From: Cunninghamia lanceolata
Taxonomy: Eukaryota; Streptophyta; Pinopsida; Cupressales; Cupressaceae
Length of the DNA stretch: 64,000 bases
NCBI GenBank assembly: GCA_027924645.1
Contig: BSBN01001965.1
Span: 13,134,001 to 13,198,000 of the forward strand
Reading direction: 5' to 3'
The first letter of the stretch is position 1. The number at the start of each line of letters is the position of its first letter. Below the pieces are notes generated by a model. The model ran no database searches and was not told the DNA's origin. It saw only the letters and a program-made list of their open reading frames with translations. Both the position numbers and the translations under genes were made by a program. Shown piece by piece: positions 11,577 through 22,791 of this stretch.

Positions 11577-11960
11577 TTATTTTTTCTCTGTAACAGCTAA
11601 AGTAGAAGGAATAGTATGACCTGTACAAAGATATAAGGTGCCTACTTTCACACCTTTTGCTACTATTAAGGTACTTTTTGAACCCTTCCAATTTTTATCA
11701 GTAAATGTAACAATGTAACCTTCTTCAACTAGCTGGCCTAGTAAAATTAAATTCCTGCTGAGCCTTGGAATGTGCCTTACCTCTTGTAGTAGCCAATGAT
11801 TCCCATTCTCCAACTTAATCTTAATTCTTCCCTTTCCAACAATCTAACAGGGTTCGTTATCTCCCAAATAAACCAACCCAAAATCCCCTTAGACATAATC
11901 AAGAAAATAACTTATATTGAGCATAGCATGAAATGAAGCCCTTGAATCTAAAACCTATGA
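11577..11960 (-). pseudogene. Copia B protease and GAG-pre-integrase, decayed
   Basis: GAG-pre-integrase is recognisable in 11577-11813 (LLQEVRHIPRLSRNLILLGQL). The protease active-site word near 11930-11960 reads VLDSRASFHA: the catalytic Asp-Ser is present but the usual glycine is arginine, and a stop lies just upstream. Confidence 0.75.
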
Positions 11961-12039
11961 ATCATTAGCATTACTTACCACATTTGCCTCCTTATTGCCT
12001 TCTTGTTTGTCTCCTTCTTTATTCTTCCGAGACCAGCAA

Positions 12040-12792
12040 TCTTTCTTCAGATGACCCGGTTTCCCATAGTAGCAGCAATCCTTCTGTCCTTTAGATTGGG
12101 ATCTCTTGTCTTTTGATTTTCATCATGACTTCCCATGACCTCTAGAACCTTTTCCTCTTTCCTTTGATCTTCCCTTGCTTTCTACATTCAAAACACTACC
12201 TGATGTGGACCCCCCGAGTTTTTCCATCACATTTCCTTGCTAAGGATAACACCAACAACATCATCAAAATTTAAAGTGCTTGAACTAGAGACAAAGTTAC
12301 TTACAACCATTACCAAGCTATTCCAGCTTTGTGGCAAAGAACATAAAACCAAGAGACCCCTCACCTCTTCATCAAATTTCACTTTTACAAAAATTAACTG
12401 ACTGACAATCATATTAAACTCATTTAAATGATCTATCACAGATCCACTTTCAATCATTTTCAGATTAAACAAATGCTTCATGAGAAATACTTTATTTGAG
12501 GCTGAGGGTTTTTTATAGAATTTAGCCAAAGATTTCATTAGTTCACTTGTTATCTTTGCTTCTGTTATATTAAATGCCACAAATGGTGCCAGACACAACC
12601 AAATGGTTCCCAGTTATCCAGAAGTTCCCAATACTCATCCGTCATTCCTGTCAGTTTCTTGGATACTCCTTCCAATGGCATCCATAAATCCTTCTGATAG
12701 AGGTAATCCTCCATTTGCATCTTCCATAACTCATAGTTCTGCCCATTAAATTTATCGACCTTTAATTTACCCTCATCCACCATTGCTCCCAC
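12040..12792 (-). pseudogene. Copia B gag, decayed
   Basis: The start is best taken as the ATG just below 12792 (word FNGQNYELWKMQMEDYLYQK follows). UBN2 gag words continue in 12227-12598 (NEFNMIVSQL, LLVLCSLPQSW). The zinc knuckle at about 12045-12090 reads C-x2-Y-x4-H-x4-C: its second cysteine is tyrosine, so zinc binding would be lost. The same family of gag recurs in Copia D (35692 onwards). Confidence 0.85.
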
Positions 12793-12850
12793 TCAACCAT
12801 GAGACCTTCCTACAGACGATAATCGAAAACAACCTCACTCTGATACCACT

Positions 12851-13319
12851 TGTTAGGGTTATCTGACAGAAGATATCGATTCAATGCAAATAAAAATTAA
12901 ACAGAGGAATGAAAAATACATAGAAATAATAACAGTGAGAAACAAGTTTTAACGTGGTTCACCCAAAATCGGGCTACATCCATGAACAAAGAGTCCAATA
13001 TTATTATCCAGTAAATCAAACCGATTACAACCATCAATCCTTGCAACTCAATACCACTGCAAAAATGCTACAATACATCAATGGAAACCCTAACCCTTAG
13101 CTGCTTTTATCAAGCTTTATGTTGGTTACAAAAATAGGGTTTTTTTTTTTATGTCGACTAATAGAAAAAATAACTCCCGACGCTTTTATAAAATAATAGG
13201 CAATTTTTTCTTCATGGGCGCTGCCCCCAAACCCCCGTTAAATAATTTGGGGGGAAATTTCACAGATAAAAGTGGGGAAAATTTAACCTCCGAGTTTGAT
13301 TAGGCTCCATATAACAACA
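12851..13319 (-). repeat. 5' LTR of Copia B (469 bp)
   Basis: Adjoins the primer site at 12838-12849 and ends AACAACA just before the target duplication AGAGA (13320-13324). Confidence 0.9.
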
Positions 13320-13324
13320 AGAGA

Positions 13325-13870
13325 GAGATGACACAAATGAAATACAATTTATTTTAATCATATACAAAACTATTTTACATCTAAATAATACAAACACTAG
13401 AGCTACAACTCTATTTCCCTGTCTACAAATACTATTCTCTTTGGAGCTTACTAGACATTGTTATTGTCCCACTCAATCTGGAGTTCTTCACTGCTCTTTT
13501 CACTGGAGTTATTTTGTGTATGCATGTCTAGAGCTACTGCTCTGTTCGGAGCTATTCTCCTCTATGCAATATTCTTCCTATTGCAGTTGCAACTTCTTTC
13601 TTCTCTCTACTATGCTTTACTACACCATACAGTCACTCTCTTTGTTCTTCATCCTTCACATTCTTCCTTTTTATCTTTTTGTTGACCTCAAAAAATTTCC
13701 GCTCAAACAATTTCAAACTCACCTACCAGCAATCAATAAAACTGACCAGCATTCAATTTGTTTTATTAGGTTCAAAAAATGACATTAAAAGTTTTACTCA
13801 CTGCGGAAGGAAGGAGATCTAAGATCTCTGACAGGTAGGTGGAGTAAATGTGGGTGGTTCTAGATTAAAT
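13325..13870 (-). repeat. Copia A 5' LTR, right piece, with flank
   Basis: Directly right of the Copia B duplication the interrupted Copia A LTR must continue. The sequence to about 13700-13870 has no coding match (frames at 13441-13782 have no family motif). The outer LTR end cannot be placed because the matching left end of Copia A is lost. NLR-related sequence starts near 13885. Confidence 0.4.
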
Positions 13871-13884
13871 TTCCAACCAAAAAA

Positions 13885-14370
13885 AACAACATGACATGAA
13901 TAAAAAATGTAAACCACTCTTGTCATGCCAAATACGATACAAGGGATGTAATTCACACCTTGTCAAACATTGACATGGTCCACACCATCATATGATATTC
14001 TTCCTTGTTTTGTATTTCTTCAAACCTTTCAATCAATTTAGCACTTCTTATATCTACATAAGAACAATGCTGCAATTTCACTATTTTCTCCATGGTTGCC
14101 CTGTTCAACACGAGACATAACCCCAGACTTAGTTTCCTCGAGGACACCAAATTTTCTATATCATCTGACAATGTTTCCAATTTCCATGTGTCATATATAC
14201 CTAATGTGCTTAATCTTTTCAAATTCCCAAATCCTTTTGGAAGACTCAACAAGTGTAAGCCACAAAAGGAGAACGATTCCAAATAGTTGGGCTCCCCGAA
14301 ACCTGCGGAAGGATTGACTAAATTTCTGCATCTTTTCAAATTCAGTATTTTCAGCAAGGTATAAGAAGAG
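13885..14370 (-). pseudogene. NLR (LRR) gene fragment 1: C-terminal LRR exon
   Basis: The minus-strand frame 13959-14357 encodes leucine-rich repeats (LKILNLKRCRNLVN, LLSLPKGFGNLKRLSTLGI) and ends in NKEEYHMMVW before a splice-donor-like site (GACAAG/GTGTG at 13958/13959). The sequence from 13885 to 14105 closely matches 25284-25530, including the donor and following intron, so both come from the same NLR gene family. The expected next exon is missing here; the Copia A LTR follows. No NB-ARC or TIR domain is present, so it is a fragment. Role by family: intracellular immune receptor ligand-sensing domain. Confidence 0.65.
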
Positions 14371-15493
14371 AATAAGAAGGTAACATATGTTTAACAAAAG
14401 AGAATAAGAAGATAACATGATTATATAACTTCTGAAACAAATAAAACTCCCTCCAAAACAAATGAAAGCTATGAATGATGGTCATAGTGTAAACTTGGCT
14501 TTAAGTTGAGTAAATTTAGCGGAGAGATTGCTCCCCATGCCGAGTGAGTTGCCATTTAATGTCTACAACGGTGGTGAGAGTGACAGAAGATGTAACATCT
14601 TGTATACTCTTACCAATCTTCTCAAGTTGAGTCTGTATTGCACTGGCAAACCAATACCAATCAAAATCATCCAACATAATCATTGGTAACTGTCATCTCC
14701 GTAAAAACGCCTTAACAAAAAGTGCTTAATATTTACATTTTCCATTTTTTATTTATAGTTTAAACCAACAAAATTAATTAATTATTTGAGAGATCTAATG
14801 GTTCATTGTTAGTTATTTTTATTATTTTCAAATAGTGATGCAAGATTTTTTTAAGATGAGGCACAACCAAATTTTTGGTAGTTACAAGTTACAATATGTG
14901 TGCACATATAAGGCATATTAGCCAAATAAATTATAATAGCCTTCTTTATCAACAAAGCATACATCTTATATTACACTTCGTATTCTCCACCAAAAAACAC
15001 AAATAAGGCATGCACGAGGTTTTTAAGAATATTTAATAATTAAAACACAAAGAACATTGTTGTAAATAGCACATACAGACTACTCTATGATTCACTATTT
15101 GGAAGAAAACTATACAATTTAAAACCATCAAATCTCAAATATCTACGAACAAAAAATGAACTCTTGAATTTAACAAAGTTTTAAATACAATTTAACTTTA
15201 ACTCCAATAATTAAAATTAGTTTTTAATGGAAGGCTTATAAAAATCTTGTTTTTATTTATTTTATATTTTTTCTTGAAATGTTTTAATGTCCCAGTTTAG
15301 TCTATTTACACTACTTTTCATACATCCATCATTATTATACCTTAATTTCTACTAACTTTAATATATTTGTTCTCTATTTATCTTACTAGACCCTTATTTA
15401 TTTGTTAAGGATTGGATGATTCTATATTTTGTTACACTTATTCATTGAACAATTTGAATCATATTATTCACTGAGCAAATTGAATCATATTAT
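14371..15493. other. Non-coding flank shared with the 32460-33556 locus
   Basis: No gene seen. From about 14800 to 15555 the sequence parallels 32460-33556 (shared words such as gtgtgcacatata, tttaataattaaaacacaaag, catacatccatcatta and ttcatagagaa). It is probably intron or intergenic sequence of a duplicated NLR locus. Confidence 0.55.
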
Positions 15494-15673
15494 TCATAGA
15501 GAATTTAACTCAAAGCTTAAAATCACAATAAGCCACATTAATAAAATTTGGAAAACTATATGTGAAATTTTAAAGGTGGCCTTAGGGATACTTTCATAAT
15601 GTTTGGAAGCAAAAATTCTAAGGTATGCCACAAATAAATTGGCAACTCTATGGATTTGATAAAATACAAATTT
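15494..15673 (-). pseudogene. Tail of the SEO-like gene cut off by Copia C
   Basis: Removing Copia C and one copy of its duplication (AATTT) joins this minus-strand frame to the last exon ending at 22797. The reading frame stays open across the join to a stop near 15494. It is hydrophobic (words FVFYQIHRVANLFVAYL). I cannot tell whether it was coding end or 3' untranslated sequence. The stretch up to 15555 also matches NLR-locus flank. Confidence 0.45.
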
Positions 15674-16453
15674 TGTTGCAAGTATGAGGTAAACCAGTGT
15701 TGTCATTGATGTCAACATACTCATATTGCTTTGACAAGAAGGATTCAATGAGCAGTGTGCTGAGGATATTGAGAAAATTAGCCTCAGTCAGGAACAGTAA
15801 AGAACAGTGATGAGAAGAAGGCAAATGTACTGTATAGGATGCGAACCGGAGGATGTGGATTAAAGGGTTTGTAGATATGAGTCTTGAGATGCTTCAGTTA
15901 AGATTTCAGAGGTCCGCATGAAGATCTGAAGGAGTTGTGGCTGTCGGTGTAGAACCGGTTCCGGCAAGTATTCAGAGGTGACAGAGGATCACAAAAGGGT
16001 CCGGTGAGGTTCGGAACTGTATAATCCTAATCTGCGGATTGGAAGGAGTCTTTGGAATGTCCTTGTGATGTGCCATCTCGAGTTGTGTATAATTTGGAGG
16101 TCCGGAAGTACCTCCTGCATTATGACAGTGGGGACAGTCTGTGTTCTTGAAGTTCTGGATGAGGAAGACAAGAGATTCCAGTAAGTAGAGGAAGTGCGGA
16201 TGTATCCGGTTATTCAGGCAGGCTTGTGAAGGTTCTTGGATCATGTTGAGGTTGTGTTGTTGGTCCGCATTGATAGTAGAGCCCGGAATTGAAGTTATTC
16301 TTCCGGATGAAGTTCTTGCTCTGTTTAGCCGACCGGATGAGTTGTTCATCCTGCGAATGTTCTTGTGGTGGCCAACCGGATGTGTTATTCATCTTGCGGA
16401 TACTCTTATGGTTGTTTGCCGACTTAGATGTTTGTTCCTAAGTCGATGTCTTG

Positions 16454-16461
16454 TATAAATA
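16454..16461 (+). promoter_or_regulatory. TATA box of the Copia C 5' LTR
   Basis: TATAAATA, conserved at the same place in the sister LTRs (22278-22285, 37818-37825, 42005-42012, 48198-48205). Transcription would be expected to begin about 30 bases downstream, placing the hairpin array in the RNA leader. Confidence 0.7.
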
Positions 16462-16560
16462 ACAGTTTGTGAGTTCATTTCGAAGTGTGGATTGTGTGGA
16501 TGAGTGTGGCATAGCAAAGAGAAGTGCGAAAGGCAGAGCAGAGGTTTCTGGGCTTAAATG

Positions 16561-16705
16561 GAACTGATCTGGACATGGTAGAGATGTCATTCTCTAGTTC
16601 AAGATTGTGATTCTTATCACTTTGTAGACAGTGTGTCTCCTTGTAGGCAGTGGGCCTCTTTGTGAGCAGTGTGCTCGGGCAGTGAGCCCTAATTGGCAAG
16701 TGCCA
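16561..16705 (+). promoter_or_regulatory. Hairpin array in the Copia C leader (R/U5)
   Basis: An outer stem GAACT...AGTTC (16561-16600) encloses GACAT-GGTAGAG-ATGTC. Then come four 13-base hairpins with 4-bp stems and AGTGN loops: AGAC/GTCT (16626-16638), AGGC/GCCT (16645-16657), GAGC/GCTC (16664-16676) and GGGC/GCCC (16677-16689). A fifth, TGGC/GCCA with loop AAGT, is at 16694-16705. Stem bases differ between hairpins but always pair. Copies F and E show the same plan with compensating changes. A function in packaging, dimerisation, translation or priming is inference. Confidence 0.7.
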
Positions 16706-16967
16706 TTCTTTTTCTTATTCTTCTAACAGAGAATAATCCTTGGGTTAATCACCCCGTGGTTTTTCCCTTAACCGGGTTTTCCACGTCAAAATCTTGGTGT
16801 TCAATGTGTTGATGTTTATCTGCTCTTGTGTTTATGTATTATGCTTTCATGGATGATTAATTGATATGCTGTTAACTAACAACGAAGAATCAAGTGTTTG
16901 AAAGAACAAGAAGTTTTATACAACTGATTCACCCCCCCTCTCAGTTGTATGCCTTAAATCCAACAAT

Positions 16968-16979
16968 TGGTATCAGAGC
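16968..16979 (+). promoter_or_regulatory. Copia C primer-binding site
   Basis: TGGTATCAGAGC, two bases after the LTR end; this is the usual plant initiator tRNA-Met primer sequence. Confidence 0.92.
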
Positions 16980-17022
16980 CAAGTTCCTCTAAAAGGAGCT
17001 TAACCGCTTGAGGAGATCCAGG

Positions 17023-20000
17023 ATGTCGTCATACAAGAAGGATAGTCTGAAGTTCGATGGAACCAACTTCACTCTCTGGAAAGGTCGCATGAAGTGTCAC
17101 TTGGAATGTATGGGAAAAGCATACTTGGCTATGGTCTCAAAACCATATGTACCTCCACAAGGTGGTCCGACAACTCTGAATGAAATCACAGATGCTGAAA
17201 ATAATCTGCGGACCAAGGAAGCCCTACTAAGCGCATTGAATGATTCAGATCTCTCAAATGTTATTGACCTACCAACTGCATATGAGATCCTGACTAAATT
17301 GGAACTTCTGTATGAAGGAGATGAGTTTGTCAAAAGTGCAAGGTTGCAAAGTCTGAAAGGGAAATTTGAAAGATTAAAGATGAGAGATGATGAAAACATC
17401 ACTACCTTTATGCCAAGAGTGAATGAGCTGGTATGTGGAATTAGAAATGCTGGTGGAACTCTAGATGAAAATGAGATTGTCTGCAAAATCCTAAGATCCT
17501 TTCCTGCTGCCTACAAAATCAAGGTTGCTGCCATTGATGAATTCAGAGCCCACACAACTGTCACAAGAGAACAACTGGCTGGCAAACTAGCTGCATTTGA
17601 AATGACTGAGTTTGGAGATGATCCTCCCAAGACTGAATTTGCTTTCAAAGCCAGTACCTATGTGAAAGGCAAACAGAGATTTGATCCGGGAGAAAACTCA
17701 TCAAGGAAGATGTCATGGTATGATCAAGCAAGAAGAGACATGGAAGAAGAAGAAGCAGAAACAGCTCAACTTGAAGCCCTCATTGCAAAGAGACTGCCAA
17801 GAGGATCCGGTAAGTATGAAGGAAAACTACCCTTTAATTGTTTCAACTGCAATAAGATTGGTCATTTTGCTTCAAGATGTCCGGAAAGATCTGCAAGGTC
17901 TAATACTAACAGACAAAGGTTTCAAAAGAATTGCTATTATGTTCATGAAGAAGATGACAATGAAGGAGTAACAGATGATGAATCAGAACTAGGAAGCAAA
18001 TCCAGAAATGAGTGGGTGTTTATTGCCATCAAGGAAGAAGATTCAATACTCTCTGAATCTGTCAATCACAAAGTTGTTGAAAAAGCTTTGGCTGCTCAAG
18101 TGGAAGAAAAGGATGATTGGTTTATTGACAGTGGATGTTCTCACCATATGACTGGTGACAAGAATAAGTTCTTGAATTTGGAAAGGTATGAAGGAGGAAT
18201 GGTAAAGTTTGGTGACAATTCTGCTGGCAGAATCAGAGGCAGGGGAACTATTTCCTTTGATGGAAAGAGCAAAACAGGTAATGTACTATATGTTGAAGGA
18301 TTGAAGCACAATCTTCTCAGTGTTGGTCAGTTAGTAGACAAAGGCTATGATCTTCGGTTTAAGAATGGAAAATGCAGAATCTTTACAAGCTCCGGAACTG
18401 AAATTGCATCCGGTACTCAGTCAAAAGGTAATATCTTTCATCTGGTTGGTTCAAATAAAAGTTGTTTGTTTGTTCAAATTGATCAGAATTGGTTATGGCA
18501 TAGAAGAATGTGTCATGTAAATTTTGATAACATCATCAAGATAAGCAATACTCAGGCTGTAAGAGATCTTCCAAAATTGATGAAACCTATAAATAGTTTG
18601 TGCAAAGAATGTCAGCTAGGTAAACAAAGCAGAGTCTCTTTCAAAAGCAAAGATCAGTCTTCTACCGGACTGTTGGAATTAGTACATACTGATCTCTGTG
18701 GTCCGACAAGAATCAAGAGTCTGCAAGGTGATATATATTTCATGTTGTTAATTGATGATCATTCCTGGATGATGTGGGTTACCTTTCTAAAAGAAAAATC
18801 AGAAGCATTTGATAAGTTCAAATTCTTCAAAGCTTTGGTGGAGAATCAAACCGGATTGAAATTAAAGTGTCTAAGGTCTGATAGAGGTGGTGAATTTACA
18901 TCTGGAGAGTTCATTGATTATTCTGAGAAGCAGGGTATAAGGAGACAATTGTCTGCTCCTAGGACTCCACAGCAGAATGGAGTAGTTGAAAGAAAGAACC
19001 GGACCATCCAGGAAGCTGCCAGGACAATGATGTTGGAAGCAAATGTTCCTCAGATGTTCTGGAAAGAAGCTATCAGCGCTGCAGTCTACACTCTAAATCA
19101 AGTTCAAATCAGAAACAATACCGGTAAGACCCGCTACGAACTCTGGTTTGGCATCACTCCTACTGTGAAATATTTCAGAGTATTTGGTAGCAAGTGTTAT
19201 ATCAAAAGAGATGAAGATCTAGGAAAGTTTGATGCTAGAAGTGATGAAGGAATTTTCTTGGGTTACTCCACTCAAAGCAAAGCATACCGGTGTTACAATA
19301 AGAGACTAAGGAAGATGATAGAAAGCACTAATGTGAAAGTTGATGAAGGAATTGAGAAGCCCTCAAGATTTTATGAATTTGATGAAGATGACCAAGACGG
19401 TGTTCAAATTCAAGGAACTCAATCCTCTCCGGTAAGACAGAGTCAGCCTGATCCGGTAAATCAGGAAGAAGAGATAGGTTTGAATGAGCCTGATCAAGAA
19501 GCAGCAGTGCAGGATACTCCCAAAATTCCTAGGTATGTAACACTAAACCACTCTCAAGATCAGATCATAGGTGACAGAAGCAAAGGTGTGCAAACTAGAA
19601 GGAATGTTGCTCAAAATCAGGATGAATGTTGTCTGATTTCAAAGATTGAACCTAAAACAGTAAATGAAGCCTGCAATGATGAAAACTGGACTAAAGCAAT
19701 GAAAGATGAATTAATGTAAATTGAGAAAAATCATACTTGGGATCTTGTTCCCAGACCTAGAGACAGGAATGTGATTGGAACCAAATGGGTCTTCCGGAAC
19801 AAACTGAATGAAGCTGGTGAAGTTATCAGAAACAAAGCTAGATTGGTCTGCAAAGGCTACTCTCAAATAGAAGGAATTGATTTTGAAGAGACCTTTTCTC
19901 CGGTGGCAAGAATTGAAGCAGTCAGATTATTTCTTACATTTGCTGCCTTCAAAGACTTCAAGGTATATCAGATGGATGTCAAGTCTGCTTTCCTAAATGG

Positions 20001-21183
20001 TGATCTGGAAGAAGAAGTTTACATTGAACAACCGGATGGATTTCAATTGTCTGATAATAATGATATGGTCTGCAAGTTGAAGAAAGCATTGTATGGACTA
20101 AAGCAAGCCCCAAGAGCATGGTATGAAAGGTTGGATAAGCATCTTGTGTAGATTGGATTCAACAAAGGTACTGCTGACAGTAACTTATATTTCAAAATTG
20201 TTCATGAAAACATTTTGATTGTTGAAGTGTTTGTGGATGATATCATTTTTGGAGGAAGAGATAGTATGTGCAAAACTTTTGCAAATCAGATGAAAAGTGA
20301 GTTTGAAATGTCCATGCTTGGTGAAATGAATTTCTTCTTGGGTCTGCAAATTACTCAAACAAAGAAAGGAATCTTCATTTCTTAGACCAAATATGTGAAA
20401 GAATTGTTAAGGAAATATGGTATGGAAGATTCAAAACCAATGAACACTCCCATGGCAACCGGATGTAAGTTGAGCAAAGATGATGACTCCCCAAAGGCAG
20501 ATCAGACAAAGTATAGATCAATGATTGGCGGATTGTTGTATCTCACTCAGACTAGACCAGATATAATGCAGGCTGTTGGTCTTGTGGCAAGATTCCAGGC
20601 TGATCCTAGAGAATCTCATGTTATGGCAATCAAAAGAATTTTTAGGTACCTGAAAGGAACAGTTGAGTATGGTCTATGGTACCCTAGAGATCTAGATTTC
20701 TCTCTTCATGCTTACACAGATGCAGATTGGGCAGGAGATGTGGATGACCGGAAGAGCACTAGTGGTGGAGCATTCTTTTTGGGGAAGAGATTGGTTTCTT
20801 GGCTAAGCAAGAAACAAGATGCAATATCTCTGTCTACAACTGAAGCAGAATACATTGCAGCAGCAGGTAGTTGCACTCAAATCTTATGGATGAAGCAGAT
20901 GCTAAGAGACATTAAAGTTGAATATGAGGAGCCTATCACAATTTTCTGTGATAATTCAAGTGCAATTAATATTTCTAAGAATCCGGTATTGCATTCTAAG
21001 ACTAAGCACATATCTATCAAGTTTCACTTTTTGAGAGAACAAGTGAACAAGGAAGAAGTCAGATTGGAGTATGTTCCCTCAAAGGATCAGATTGCAGATA
21101 TCTTTACTAAACCTCTTCCCAAGGACTCTTTTGAATATCTCCGGGAGAAGTTAGGGGTCATGGCCCCTCCGGTGATGAACTAG
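17023..21183 (+). pseudogene. Copia C gag-pol polyprotein, three stops
   Basis: A single 1386-codon frame from the ATG at 17023 to the TAG at 21181, broken only by TAA at 19717, TAG at 20149 and TAG at 20383. Order: UBN2 gag (residues about 1-230); zinc knuckle C-x2-C-x4-H-x4-C (residues 273-286); aspartic protease DSGCSHHM (Asp 369); GAG-pre-integrase and HHCC zinc site (WHRRMCHV); integrase core with LVHTDLCGP, LRSDRGGEF and NGVVERKN giving the DDE residues; reverse transcriptase with [12 protein letters not shown] and FVDDII; RNase H with YTDADWAGD and LSTTEAEYIAA. All catalytic residues I can see are kept. The stops sit where sister copies have glutamine or a close codon. Proteins up to integrase (about 898 residues) could still be made. 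The frame also opens at a non-ATG codon upstream (17008), but the ATG in GATCCAGGATGTC is conserved in all sister copies. Confidence 0.95.
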
Positions 21184-21497
21184 GATGCACTGATGTGCAT
21201 CAGTCCGGTGGATATCACAGTCATATCTTGTGATCCGGATTGATGATGGGGAGCTGCAACTAAGGGGGAGCAGCTGGTATGATTCTGATGTATTAGAATT
21301 GCAAGTATGAGCCCTTTGCCATTGATGTCAAAGGGGGAGAGAAGACATGTGAAAAACAAGTAGCTGATGATCAAAAGGGGAGCAGTAAATGAGGAGAAGA
21401 CATGTTGCTGATAGGGGGAGAAGTGACAGAAAGGAGAAGTTTCTTGTCTTGATGGTTTTTCACATCATATGTTGCCATCAATGACAAAGGGGGAGAT
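21184..21497 (+). other. Copia C 3' untranslated region and polypurine tract
   Basis: Between the gag-pol stop and the 3' LTR. It contains several AAGGGGGAG-type purine words (near 21261, 21330, 21411) before the final tract at 21486-21497 adjoining the LTR. Copia F has the same layout, with a solo LTR inserted in it. Confidence 0.75.
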
Positions 21498-22791
21498 TGT
21501 TGCAAGTATGAGGTAAACCAGTGTTGTCATTGATGTCAACATACTCATATTGCTTTGACAAGAAGGATTCAATGAGCAGTGTGCTGAGGATATTGAGAAA
21601 ATTAGCCTCAGTCAGGAACAGTAAAGAACAGTGATGAGAAGAAGGCAAATGTACTGTATAGGATGCGAACCGGAGGATGCAGATTAAAGGGTTTGTAGAT
21701 ATGAGTCTTGAGATGCTTCAGTTAAGATTTCAGAGGTCCGCATGAAGATCTGAAGGAGTTGTGGCTGTCGGTGTAGAACCGGTTCCGGCAAGTATTCAGA
21801 GGTGACAGAGGATCACAAAAAGGTCCGGTGAGGTCTGGAACTGTATAATCCTAATCTGCGGATTGGAAGGAGTCTTTGGAATGTCCTTGTGATGTGCCAT
21901 CTTGAGTTGTGTATAATTTGGAGGTCCGGAAGTACCTCCTGCATTATGACAATGGGGACAGTCTGTGTTCTTGAAGTTCCGGATGAGGAAGACAAGAGAT
22001 TCCAGTAAGTAGAGGAAGTGCGGATGTATCCGGTCATTCAGGTAGGCTTGTGAAGGTTCTTGGATCATGTTGAGGTTGTATTGTTAGTCCGCATTGATAG
22101 TAGAGCCCGGAATTGAAGTTATTCTTCCGGATGAAGTTCTTGCTCTGTTTAGCGGACCGGATGAGTTGTTCATCCTGCGAATGTTCTTGTGGTGGCCGAC
22201 CGGATGTGTTATTCATCTTGCGGATACTCTTATGGTTGTTTGCCAACTTAGATGTTTGTTCCTAAGTCGATGTCTTGTATAAATAACGGTTTGTGAGTTT
22301 ATTTCAAAGTGTGGATTGTGTGGATGAGTGTGGCATAGCAAAGAGAAGTGCGAAAGGTAGAGTAGAGGTTTTTGGGCTTAAATGGAACTGATCTGGACAT
22401 GGTAGAGATGTCATTCTCCAGTTCAAGATTGTGATTCTTATCACTTTGTAGACAGTGTGTCTCCTTGTAGGCAGTGGGCCTCTTTGTGAGCAGTGTGCTC
22501 GGGCAGTGAGCCCTAATTGGCAAGTGCCATTCTTTTTCTTATTCTTCTAACAGAGAATAATCCTTGGGTTAATCACCCCGTGGTTTTTCCCTTAACCGGG
22601 TTTTCCACGTCAAAATCTTGGTGTTTAATGTGTTGATGTTTATCTGCTCTTGTGTTTATGTATTATGCTTTCATGGATGATTAATTGATATGCTGTTAAC
22701 TAACAACGAAGAATCAAGTGTTTGAAAGAACAAGAAGTTTTATACAACTGATTCACCCCCCCCCTCTCAGTTGTATGCCTTAAATCCAACA
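21498..22791 (+). repeat. 3' LTR of Copia C (1294 bp)
   Basis: Near-identical to the 5' LTR. The TATA box is at 22278-22285 and the hairpin array at about 22385-22529 with all stems kept. The loop and stem differences from the 5' LTR do not break pairing in the four AGTGN hairpins. Confidence 0.95.

Larger units (their letters stand above)
8315..13319 (-). mobile_element. Copia B: complete but decayed LTR retrotransposon
   Basis: Two 469-bp LTRs (8315-8783 and 12851-13319), both starting TGTTAGGG and ending AACAACA, are flanked by the 5-bp duplication AGAGA. The primer site (minus strand, AGTGGTATCAGAG, 12838-12849) adjoins the right LTR and a purine tract (AAGTGGGAGAT) adjoins the left LTR. 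Domain order on the minus strand is gag, protease, integrase, reverse transcriptase, RNase H, which defines Ty1/copia. It inserted into the 5' LTR of Copia A. Confidence 0.92.
15674..16965 (+). repeat. 5' LTR of Copia C (1292 bp)
   Basis: Contains a TATA box (TATAAATA, 16454-16461), then a leader with conserved hairpins (16561-16705), a C-run (about 16932-16938) and the end CCAACA. Frames inside it are shadows with no family match. Confidence 0.95.
15674..22791 (+). mobile_element. Copia C: complete, young LTR retrotransposon
   Basis: LTRs 15674-16965 (1292 bp) and 21498-22791 (1294 bp) begin TGTTGCAAG and end AATCCAACA. They differ by roughly two dozen substitutions by eye (about 2%), which makes this the youngest element here. 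The duplication AATTT lies at 15669-15673 and 22792-22796. The primer site TGGTATCAGAGC is at 16968-16979 and the purine tract AAAGGGGGAGAT at 21486-21497. One gag-pol frame fills the inside. It landed in the last exon of the SEO-like gene, in the opposite orientation. Confidence 0.97.

Noticed and set aside
13441..13782. Hydrophobic plus-strand frames as membrane proteins
   Set aside because: Composition is T-rich low complexity inside a probable LTR; no start context or family motif.
15972..16699. Frames inside the Copia C LTR (and their copies at 21796-22523)
   Set aside because: They are repeated in both LTRs, antisense to the element and without motifs.
16561..16705. Leader hairpins as transcription terminators or tRNA-like genes
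   Set aside because: There is no T-run after the stems in the bacterial sense and no tRNA cloverleaf or conserved A/B boxes.
16968..16979. Primer-binding sites as fragments of tRNA genes
   Set aside because: Only the 3'-end complement is present, always two or three bases from an LTR edge; no tRNA body is seen.
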